A stretch of DNA of 5,771 nucleotides from an uncultured Lachnospiraceae bacterium (GTDB taxonomy: Bacteria > Bacillota_A > Clostridia > Lachnospirales > Lachnospiraceae). The translations under genes and the position numbers were made by a program. The stretch is taken from assembly GCA_946630765.1 (NCBI GenBank), contig CAMOZF010000129.1, forward strand, positions 1 through 5,771. Direction: 5' to 3'. Positions 1 through 5,197 of the stretch are shown piece by piece; positions within the stretch are counted from its first letter, which is position 1, and each line of letters opens with the position of its first letter. Under the pieces are notes generated by a model. The model saw only the letters and a list, made by a program, of their open reading frames with translations, was not told where the DNA came from and ran no database searches.

Positions 1-26
1 TCCTCAGAAGGAACACCATAACCCTC

Positions 27-99
27 GGCTCGAGGGAGTGGCCGCTGAGTGGTACTGACGATAAGCGCAGGCTCGAGAATGTGGCCAGTGAACGGTACT
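27..99. repeat. Imperfect 30-bp direct repeat pair, intergenic
   Basis: Two copies, 27-56 and 70-99, are offset by 43 bp and match at 23 of 30 positions by eye. The shared blocks, in the same order and spacing, are GGCTCGAG, GTGGCC, TGA and GGTACT. The first copy begins inside a small hairpin (CCCTCG at 22-27, CGAGGG at 31-36, loop GCT). The offset is not a multiple of three, so the copies lie in different reading frames. That argues against a protein-level repeat and for a DNA or RNA element. A weak GC-rich fold (CCCCCAT near 104-110 against ATGGCGGGG near 123-131) follows. No function is recognised; a family of dispersed intergenic repeats or a structured RNA are both possible. Confidence 0.5.
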
Positions 100-169
100 C
101 AACTCCCCCATTTCGGCGGGATATGGCGGGGTATTTCACGGAATCGGAAGGATTAGCATGTCCTTTTCG

Positions 170-204
170 GGAAGAGGCTGCTCTTGTGCGGAGCAGTCTT
201 TTCC
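170..204 (+). terminator. Terminator-like hairpin upstream of gene 1
   Basis: Bases 170-183 pair with 191-204 around a 7-base loop (184-190), giving a 14-bp stem with two G-U pairs. The GC-rich core is GGCTGCTC against GAGCAGTC, flanked by a purine-rich left arm (GGGAAGA) and a right arm ending in TCTTTTCC. This is the usual shape of a Rho-independent terminator with a short U-tract. It would end transcription of a gene lying left of the window. The T-run is short and partly inside the stem, so efficiency is uncertain. Confidence 0.55.
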
Positions 205-212
205 TGTATAAT
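184..212 (+). promoter_or_regulatory. Predicted sigma-A promoter for gene 1
   Basis: A perfect -10 hexamer TATAAT (207-212) lies 17 bp downstream of a weak -35, TTGTGC (184-189, 3 of 6 matches). A TG dinucleotide directly precedes the -10, one base off the extended -10 position. Initiation would fall near 219, leaving a leader of about 70 nt before the start codon at 287. The -35 lies in the loop of the 170-204 hairpin, so terminator and promoter overlap. Confidence 0.5.
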
Positions 213-286
213 GAATGCTGTAAACAATGGGAAGCTTTTCAATGTGTGGGTTGAAGTAGTCAGATGCAGAAAAGGAGGCAGTTCAA

Positions 287-1114
287 ATGAGTAAAGGAAT
301 CAGATGTCATGCAGAACTTCTCTCGGTAAAGGACGCACAGATTGTCAATCCCCTTGGCGGCCCGCTTGCGGCGAAGGACCGGAACAATATGCCGCTTTCC
401 GTGGGCGCGACGGGCGACCGTTACAGGCTCGAATTCCGGCTGGAAGACGGAAGCCTGTGGTCCACAATAGTCAGCGGGACGCTGGATCGGGGATATACGG
501 CGGGCGAGAAAGGGATTCTCGTCCGAAAGGGAAAAGAGATCCGGTACTGGATTCCGGAGGAGCAGGAGGTGGCTTTTCTTGCACAGAGGAAGCGCTGGAT
601 CCGAAACGGGATCCTGATCGCGGCAGCAGCCGTCCTTCTTCTTTTAGGCGGCTGGCTGATCGCAAGGCCTTATATTGTCGGCGGAAAGCCGGTGACAGAG
701 GCGCTGCAGTCTTCGGACGGACGGCAGATCGAGGTTGCCGTAAGGCCGAGCCCCGGCTGGTCGGTAACAAAAGCGGATGATGAAACGCTTCTCGTGGAGA
801 CCAGGGATATGCGTTATACGATCTCGCTTCCGGATATGATCAGTTATCGGAAAGCGCACAATCAACTGATGGACGCCGCCGCAGAAGGCACTGCAGAGCA
901 GCGGATCGATCGGTCCCATGTGATATGGAACGGTAATTTCTGGAGAGTGGAATCGTATGAGTCCGGAACGGAGGGGGAGCATCTGACGAGCTTTGTGGAA
1001 CCGGGAGAGGGCCTGATCTCGAGTCAGTTTATGGTGCAGGCGGACAGCCTGGCTACCGGGAAGGCTGCGGATGTTTCGGCATTTCTGCTGCGCCTCAGTG
1101 TTACCGGCAAGTAA
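287..1114 (+). CDS. Single-pass membrane protein of unknown function
   Basis: The product has 275 residues. The ATG follows AAAGGAGG (271-278) with an 8-base spacer, which fixes the start. Residues 1-90 form a predicted cytoplasmic, beta-rich domain with a pattern of the type YRLEFRLEDG (46-55) then GEKGILVRKGKEI (73-85). This resembles the small beta-barrel domains of uncharacterised Firmicutes membrane proteins (DUF7489/DUF2500-like, a tentative comparison). A basic stretch RKRWIR (101-106) precedes one membrane helix at about 107-126, so by the positive-inside rule the C-terminal 145 residues lie outside. That outer part begins around SPGWSV (155-160) and alternates hydrophobic and polar residues, as a beta-rich domain would; a PsbP/DcrB-like fold is one guess. 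It has its own predicted promoter and is separated from the transporter operon by 230 bp holding further promoters, so co-transcription is not assured. Specific function unknown. Confidence 0.85.
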   Translation: MSKGIRCHAELLSVKDAQIVNPLGGPLAAKDRNNMPLSVGATGDRYRLEFRLEDGSLWSTIVSGTLDRGYTAGEKGILVRKGKEIRYWIPEEQEVAFLAQRKRWIRNGILIAAAAVLLLLGGWLIARPYIVGGKPVTEALQSSDGRQIEVAVRPSPGWSVTKADDETLLVETRDMRYTISLPDMISYRKAHNQLMDAAAEGTAEQRIDRSHVIWNGNFWRVESYESGTEGEHLTSFVEPGEGLISSQFMVQADSLATGKAADVSAFLLRLSVTGK

Positions 1115-1118
1115 CCAC

Positions 1119-1150
1119 ATCGATTTAAGAGAAGTTTAAGAAAGATCGAT
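1119..1150 (+). promoter_or_regulatory. TTTAAG direct repeat, possible response-regulator site
   Basis: TTTAAG occurs at 1124-1129 and 1135-1140, an exact 11-bp period, ending 9 bp upstream of a -35 hexamer. Repeats spaced one helical turn apart and just upstream of the -35 are the usual operator form for OmpR/PhoB-family response regulators. The block is bracketed by two ATCGAT palindromes (1119-1124 and 1145-1150), the second touching the -35. The arrangement is seen directly; the regulator is inferred and none is encoded here. Confidence 0.4.
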
Positions 1151-1177
1151 TGACTTTTAATTGAGGTACAGTATAAT
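1150..1177 (+). promoter_or_regulatory. Predicted sigma-A promoter upstream of the operon
   Basis: A -35 TTGACT (1150-1155, 5 of 6) and a perfect -10 TATAAT (1172-1177) are separated by 16 bp, making this the best promoter match in the window. The expected transcription start is near 1184, only a few bases before the perfect inverted repeat at 1188-1228. Its transcript would therefore begin with a hairpin and carry a leader of about 160 nt before the first transporter gene at 1345. Confidence 0.65.
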
Positions 1178-1187
1178 AAGAACAGCA

Positions 1188-1228
1188 AAAATGCGTTTTC
1201 ATGTTTTTTTTGCATGAAAACGCATTTT
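1188..1228. terminator. Perfect 16-bp inverted repeat; terminator or leader hairpin
   Basis: AAAATGCGTTTTCATG (1188-1203) and its exact reverse complement (1213-1228) flank a 9-base loop of eight T and one G. The A-run at the base of the left arm and T-run at the base of the right arm give the look of a bidirectional intrinsic terminator, which could end gene 1 transcription 74 bp after its stop. The stem is AT-rich and only four T follow the core, so strength is doubtful. Because the 1150-1177 promoter starts RNA just upstream, it could instead be a 5' leader hairpin or attenuator. Confidence 0.6.
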
Positions 1229-1257
1229 CGGTGCAACCTGCCGATGGAAAAAGGCGT

Positions 1258-1267
1258 CTGTATACAG
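1258..1267. other. 10-bp perfect palindrome, possible operator
   Basis: CTGTATACAG is a perfect palindrome nine bases upstream of the TGTCAC direct repeat. A short dyad there could bind a dimeric regulator, but a 10-bp palindrome can also arise by chance. Nothing else supports it. Confidence 0.2.
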
Positions 1268-1276
1268 GACGGGGTT

Positions 1277-1309
1277 TGTCACCCTGCTGTCACTTTAAGG
1301 CTGTAGAAT
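1277..1309 (+). promoter_or_regulatory. TGTCAC direct repeat with -10: PhoB-like activated promoter
   Basis: TGTCAC occurs at 1277-1282 and 1288-1293, an 11-bp period (TGTCAC-N5-TGTCAC). A -10-like TAGAAT (1304-1309, 5 of 6) begins ten bases after the second copy, and no -35 hexamer lies at the proper distance (1281-1286 reads ACCCTG). This is the geometry of promoters where a PhoB/OmpR-type regulator takes the place of the -35. WalR boxes (TGTWAH-N5-TGTWAH) have the same layout. Transcription would start near 1316, about 29 nt before the ATG at 1345. A second -10 candidate, GATAAT, lies at 1311-1316. This is the likeliest regulated operon promoter, by inference. Confidence 0.5.
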
Positions 1310-1344
1310 AGATAATGAATACGAATGTAAAGGAAGTGGTTTGT

Positions 1345-2700
1345 ATGAAAAAAGTATCAGTATTGCTGCTTGCCGCGTTTCTTACGCTGAGTTGCCTTTC
1401 CGCCTGCGCGCAGGAAGACCTCGGGGAAGTAACCGTACAGAATGTCGGCGAGATCACCGGTATGGGCGCCGTCGGCATTGTCGACCGTTTTGCGGGCGTC
1501 GTGGTTTCCGAGTCGGAGACGAAGATCGAGAAGTCGGACACCGCGGAAATCAAGGAGATTCTGGTGGCGCCCGGCGACAGTGTGACGGCCGGACAGACGC
1601 TTTTCACCTATGATTCCACGATGATGGAATTCACGCTTGAGCAGGCGAAGCTCGATCTGGAGCGGAAGAAGCTGACGCTGGAATCGCAGATCCAGGACAA
1701 GGAGAAGCTGGAACAGGAGAAGGCCAAGGCCAAGGAAGACCAGCAGCTGGCCTACTCGCTGGAGATCCGCGAGATCGAAGCCGGCATTCAGGAGAGCGAA
1801 TACAATATCAAGCTGAAGGAGCAGGAGATCGAGAAAAATGAAGCCGCGCTTCAGGAAACCTCGGTGGAATCTCCGGTGACCGGACGCATTCAGGCAATCA
1901 ATGAGAACGGCGAAATGGACGATTACGGACGGCCGCTTCCTTTCATGACGATTGTCGAGGACGGCTCCTACCGTGTGCAGGGCTACATCAATGAGAGCAA
2001 TACCGCGGCGCTTCCGGAAGGCACCAGCGTGCTTCTTCGGTCCCGCGTGAGCGACCAGACCTGGCAGGGCGTTGTGAGCTCGATCGACTGGGAAAATGCC
2101 CAGAGCGGCCAGAATAATATGTACGGCGGCATGATCATGGAGAGCGGCGCCGCTGTCGGCTCATCCAGCAAGTATCCCTTCTATGTGGAGCTTTCGTCGA
2201 GCGAGGGCCTGATGCTCGGGCAGCATGTCTACATCGAACCGGACTACGGGCAGGATGTGATCGACAACGCGAACCGGATGATGCTTCCGATGTACTACAT
2301 TGTTGACATGGATTCCAACCCGTCGGTCTACGTGATGGGCGGCAATGAGAAGCTTCAGAAGCGCAGCATCGAGATCGGCGAAATGGACGAGATGATGGGC
2401 ACGGTGGAGATCCTTTCGGGACTGACGGTCGACGATTACATTGCCTTCCCGGACGAGACCACGCAGGAAGGCATGAAGTGCACGATCTATGATCCGGCGC
2501 AGGATATGGAGCCGGTGCCGGAGGGCGAGGTCCATCCGAACGGCTTCGGGCCGTTGGGCGAAGAGCCGGAGATGGAGGTTGAAGAGGATCTCGATATGAA
2601 CGTGGACGACGGCTTCTACGAAGAGGGCGTCGAGGAGATGATGCCGGAAGACGGAGAGATGATCGAAGGGGAAACGATCCTCGAGACGATCAAGGAATAA
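1345..2700 (+). CDS. MacA/HlyD-like adaptor lipoprotein of an ABC transporter
   Basis: The product has 451 residues from the ATG at 1345. This start is chosen over an in-frame ATG at 1315 because AAGGAAG (1330-1336) lies 8 bases upstream and translation begins directly with a signal peptide: MKK, a hydrophobic core, and lipobox LSAC with Cys21 as the lipidated residue. The mature protein has the periplasmic-adaptor order: half lipoyl motif at 66-90 (EILVAPGDSVTAGQTLFTYD), charged Glu/Lys-rich coiled-coil hairpin at about 92-173, second lipoyl half from 174 (VESPVTGRI), beta-barrel at about 208-300, and a membrane-proximal domain ending in GLTVDDYIAFP (359-369). Family members link a MacB-type permease to its extracytoplasmic partner; without an outer membrane this one should act on the outer face of the cytoplasmic membrane. 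The last 67 residues (385-451) are an unusually acidic, Met- and Pro-containing tail beyond the family core. First gene of the operon; the substrate is unknown. Confidence 0.9.
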   Translation: MKKVSVLLLAAFLTLSCLSACAQEDLGEVTVQNVGEITGMGAVGIVDRFAGVVVSESETKIEKSDTAEIKEILVAPGDSVTAGQTLFTYDSTMMEFTLEQAKLDLERKKLTLESQIQDKEKLEQEKAKAKEDQQLAYSLEIREIEAGIQESEYNIKLKEQEIEKNEAALQETSVESPVTGRIQAINENGEMDDYGRPLPFMTIVEDGSYRVQGYINESNTAALPEGTSVLLRSRVSDQTWQGVVSSIDWENAQSGQNNMYGGMIMESGAAVGSSSKYPFYVELSSSEGLMLGQHVYIEPDYGQDVIDNANRMMLPMYYIVDMDSNPSVYVMGGNEKLQKRSIEIGEMDEMMGTVEILSGLTVDDYIAFPDETTQEGMKCTIYDPAQDMEPVPEGEVHPNGFGPLGEEPEMEVEEDLDMNVDDGFYEEGVEEMMPEDGEMIEGETILETIKE

Positions 2701-2715
2701 CGGAGGGAACGGACG

Positions 2716-3396
2716 ATGATTCTTAGTATGACCGACATCTGCAAGGATTATCCGATGGGGAAATCCGTGACACATGTCCTGAAAAATGTCGGCCTTTCGG
2801 TGGAGGAGGGCGATTACATCGCAATCATGGGCCCTTCCGGCTCCGGAAAGACGACGCTTATGAATATTATCGGCTGCCTGGATGTTCCGACGAGCGGAAG
2901 CTACTTTTTCGGTGAGCGGGACATCAGCAGGTGCAGCAAACGCCAGCTCGCAGACCTCAGGAATAAAAAGATCGGCTTTGTATTCCAGTCCTTCAATCTG
3001 CTGCCGAAGCTGACGGCGGTGGACAATGTCGCGCTTCCGCTGCTGTACGGCGGCGTTCGCCGCTCCGAGAGAAGGCGGCGCGCGAAGGAAGCCCTGGAGC
3101 GGGTCGGCCTTTCGGAGCGCATGGACTACCGGCCGGACCAGCTGTCAGGCGGACAGTGCCAGCGTGTCGCGATTGCGCGCGCGATTGTCGGCAATCCCGA
3201 CCTGATCCTTGCGGATGAGCCGACGGGCGCGCTGGATTCGCAGAGCGGCGCTCAGGTGATGGAGCTTTTCCATACGCTGCATGAGCAGGGCGCGACCATT
3301 CTGATGATCACACATGATCAGGGCGTTGCGGAGCATGCGGACACGATCATGCGGATCCGCGACGGCGTGCTGACGGGAGGTGATCAGGATGAATAA
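2716..3396 (+). CDS. MacB/LolD-class ABC transporter ATP-binding protein
   Basis: The product has 226 residues, the normal size for a stand-alone ATPase of the MacB/LolD/YknY class. ATG at 2716 follows GGAGGG (2702-2707) with an 8-base spacer. All nucleotide-binding motifs are present: Walker A GPSGSGKT (39-46), Q-loop Gln91 in [10 protein letters not shown], signature LSGGQ (143-147), Walker B LILADEP (163-169) with catalytic Glu168, D-loop GALD (171-174) and H-loop His200 in ITHD. The SFNLLP and DEPTGALDS wording is typical of this class, which powers mechanotransmission by FtsX-like permeases rather than substrate passage through the membrane. The signature is followed by Cys148 where Gln is commonest (LSGGQCQR), a mild variation. 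It lies 15 bases after the lipoprotein gene, overlaps the next by 8 bases, and should pair with the permease at 5198. Not called macB, because in proteobacteria that gene is an ATPase-permease fusion. Confidence 0.97.
   Translation: MILSMTDICKDYPMGKSVTHVLKNVGLSVEEGDYIAIMGPSGSGKTTLMNIIGCLDVPTSGSYFFGERDISRCSKRQLADLRNKKIGFVFQSFNLLPKLTAVDNVALPLLYGGVRRSERRRRAKEALERVGLSERMDYRPDQLSGGQCQRVAIARAIVGNPDLILADEPTGALDSQSGAQVMELFHTLHEQGATILMITHDQGVAEHADTIMRIRDGVLTGGDQDE
3375..3385 (+). promoter_or_regulatory. Extended Shine-Dalgarno inside the end of the ATPase gene
   Basis: GGGAGGTGATC lies in the last codons of the ATPase gene, 8 bases (counted from GGGAGG) before the ATG at 3389. Ten of its bases (GGAGGTGATC, 3376-3385) match the complement of the conserved 16S rRNA 3' tail, longer than the other sites here. 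It selects ATG 3389 over an in-frame GTG at 3380, which lies inside the site. With the 8-base overlap it suggests coupled, strong translation of the second adaptor. Confidence 0.7.
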
Positions 3397-5185
3397 ACAT
3401 CTGAAACGTATTCTGATTATCGTCCTGGTGCTGGCACTTGTCGGCGGCGGTACCTACGGCGGCCTGACCATTTACAGAAATATGAACCGGAAGCCGGTGA
3501 ACGTCTTCCAGGTTGCCAATTTCGCACAGACCAATGTCTGGATGGATCAGAGTGAGTCTTCCGGCAGTGTCAAAATGGACAATATGCAGAAGATCTACCT
3601 GTCCGATACGCAGAAGGTGACCGAGGTTTTCGTCACCGAGGGACAGACCGTCAAGAAGGGCGATCCGCTGATCGCCTTCGACACAACGCTCAGTAAGCTC
3701 GACGTCGAAAAGGCGGAGATCGCGCTCGAAAAACAGAAAATGGAGCTTGAGAACCAGCAGAAGGTGCTCGAGAAGCTGAAATATGCCCGGATCACCGAGG
3801 ACCTCAAGGCGATGATGAATTCGCTGCAGGCGCAGCTCGAGCAGGCCTACGCCAGCATGCCGGAGCCCGAATACCCGGAGATTCCCTGCGGAGAATGGAC
3901 GGCGGAGAGTCCGCGGTATATCGAAAATACCGGCGCGATCAACCCGGAGAAGCTCCTTGAGGAGGCAGGAAAGGACGAGATCTACGTCGTCCTTGTCGAT
4001 GCCTACGAGGGACAGTATTTCGGCTACTACGGGCTTCAGATCAGCTGCGAACGGCCGGAAAAGAAGCCGCCTGTCGTGCCTTCTTCGGAGGAGCCCTCTG
4101 GAAGCGACACGCCCGATCCCGCACCGGATGATCCGGAAACGCCTTCCTCTGACGATGCTCCAGAAGATCCTTCCGATCCTTCTGATCCTTCTGATCCTTC
4201 CGATCCCTCGGAGAGCCCGGAGGAGGAACCGGGGAAGGAGCCGGAGAATCCGGCAGACAGCCCTTCGGAAGAACCTTCCGAGAGCAGCCCGGAAGAGCCG
4301 GCGCCCGAAGAGGAGAAGCCCAGCTTCTATGTTGCCGTATTCACGCCGGAGGAGCTGCAGCCCGAGGAGCCGGAACAGCCTGAAATCATCGCGAGCATTG
4401 AAGCGCAGATGAATGCTGTCAGCAACATGTATGAGAATGCCTATTCCAGAGAAGAACTCGCAAATCTGAAGGAGAGCACCGCAAAGGCGATCAGCGATCT
4501 GGAGCTGGACATCCGCATCGCGGAGGTCAATCTGGAGAAGGCGAAGGCCGAGGTCAACGACGGCACGGTGCGCGCGAATATTGACGGCGAGATCACGATG
4601 GTGCTTCCTTTGGAGGAGATGGGCAGCACCTATGAAGCCGTGCTCGTGCTTTCCGGCGGCGGCGGATATTATATTACGGGTTCGATCGGGGAATTTGACC
4701 GTGAAAACCTGCAGATCGGACAGACGGTGACGATCAATTCCTACATGGACGGCATGATGTACGAAGGAACCGTCAAAGAGATCGGCGACCGGCCGGCGCT
4801 TCAGGGCGGCTGGTCCGGCGGCAACAACAATGTCTCCTGGTATCCCTTTACGGTATTTGTCGACGCCTCGGCGGAGCTTCAGGAAGGCGACTATGTCGGA
4901 ATCACCTACAATGCGAACCAGAATGAGTCGGACGGCGCCTGGTACCTTGAGAAGTTCCTGATCCGGAGCGAAAACGGCCGGAACTACGTCTATAAGGCAG
5001 ACGATCAGGGGCGTCTCGTGAAGCAGTATATTTCGACCGGAAAGCAGCTGTGGAATGAATATTATGAGATCCGCGGCGGCATCACGATGGACGATTATGT
5101 TGCCTTCCCCTACGGCCGGGACGTCGTCGAGGGCGCGGAAACGGTGGAAGCCGGTCCAGAAGCGCTCTATGAGTCGATGTATTAA
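3389..5185 (+). CDS. Second HlyD-family adaptor, membrane-anchored, with long acidic Pro-rich insertion
   Basis: The product has 598 residues, long for an HlyD/MacA-type adaptor (commonly about 350-450). Basic N-terminus MNKHLKR and a hydrophobic segment at about 8-27 give an uncleaved membrane anchor with the rest outside. A half lipoyl motif (VFVTEGQTVKKGDPLIAFD, 80-98) leads into a Glu/Lys-rich helix (about 100-155). The hairpin is then interrupted by roughly 175 residues: a small beta-rich segment between the protein's only two cysteines (Cys167, Cys220), a Pro/Ser/Asp/Glu-rich low-complexity stretch (about 231-310) with five DPS units, and a short segment PSFYVAVFTPEEL. The return helix spans about 331-390, followed by the second lipoyl half (VRANIDGEITMV), a beta-barrel, and a C-terminal domain with GITMDDYVAFP (564-574). 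That motif matches the first adaptor (GLTVDDYIAFP), so the two appear paralogous. It overlaps the ATPase gene by 8 bases and precedes the permease by 12. Role as a partner of the permease is inferred. Confidence 0.9.
   Translation: MNKHLKRILIIVLVLALVGGGTYGGLTIYRNMNRKPVNVFQVANFAQTNVWMDQSESSGSVKMDNMQKIYLSDTQKVTEVFVTEGQTVKKGDPLIAFDTTLSKLDVEKAEIALEKQKMELENQQKVLEKLKYARITEDLKAMMNSLQAQLEQAYASMPEPEYPEIPCGEWTAESPRYIENTGAINPEKLLEEAGKDEIYVVLVDAYEGQYFGYYGLQISCERPEKKPPVVPSSEEPSGSDTPDPAPDDPETPSSDDAPEDPSDPSDPSDPSDPSESPEEEPGKEPENPADSPSEEPSESSPEEPAPEEEKPSFYVAVFTPEELQPEEPEQPEIIASIEAQMNAVSNMYENAYSREELANLKESTAKAISDLELDIRIAEVNLEKAKAEVNDGTVRANIDGEITMVLPLEEMGSTYEAVLVLSGGGGYYITGSIGEFDRENLQIGQTVTINSYMDGMMYEGTVKEIGDRPALQGGWSGGNNNVSWYPFTVFVDASAELQEGDYVGITYNANQNESDGAWYLEKFLIRSENGRNYVYKADDQGRLVKQYISTGKQLWNEYYEIRGGITMDDYVAFPYGRDVVEGAETVEAGPEALYESMY
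4166..4210 (+). repeat. Five tandem 9-bp units encoding Asp-Pro-Ser
   Basis: Five consecutive units of the form GATCCTTCY (the last GATCCCTCG) encode DPS five times at residues 260-274 of the second adaptor. Unit differences are at third codon positions only, apart from those the DNA is nearly identical, pointing to recent slippage expansion. A 9-bp unit keeps the frame, so copy-number change would alter linker length without breaking the gene. Confidence 0.85.
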
Positions 5186-5197
5186 GGAGGTGCGCGG

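Noticed and set aside
3..254. A stop-free stretch of about 83 codons in the third plus frame, possibly the end of an upstream gene.
   Set aside because: It has no start in the window apart from an ATG at 123 without a good ribosome site. It runs through the terminator hairpin and promoter at 170-212, and the direct repeats fall in different phases. A truncated upstream gene cannot be fully excluded.
644..1120. Open frames antisense to, or in another frame of, gene 1.
   Set aside because: They overlap gene 1, which has a good ribosome binding site and a sensible membrane topology. Their products lack any membrane or domain pattern and have no convincing start signals.
1229..1276. Possible riboswitch in the operon leader.
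   Set aside because: No conserved riboswitch core could be recognised, and apart from the 10-bp palindrome no strong stem was found between the large hairpin and the TGTCAC repeat.
1315..1344. An earlier start at ATG 1315 for the first adaptor.
   Set aside because: It has no ribosome binding site, overlaps the predicted -10 region, and would add ten polar residues before an otherwise normal lipoprotein signal peptide. ATG 1345 has a good site.
2119..2160. Met-containing stretch NNMYGGMIMESG in the first adaptor as a copper-binding motif.
   Set aside because: Spacing does not match known Met-rich metal sites and no metal-resistance genes are nearby. Too little evidence to suggest a metal substrate.
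2161..2775. A 204-codon minus-strand open frame opposite the end of the first adaptor gene.
   Set aside because: It is rich in His, Arg and Leu, the antisense of acidic codons in the adaptor tail, with no recognisable domain. The plus-strand gene is well supported.
3380..3388. A GTG start at 3380 for the second adaptor.
   Set aside because: It lies inside the Shine-Dalgarno sequence that serves ATG 3389, and starting at 3389 gives a normal Lys/Arg-rich membrane anchor.
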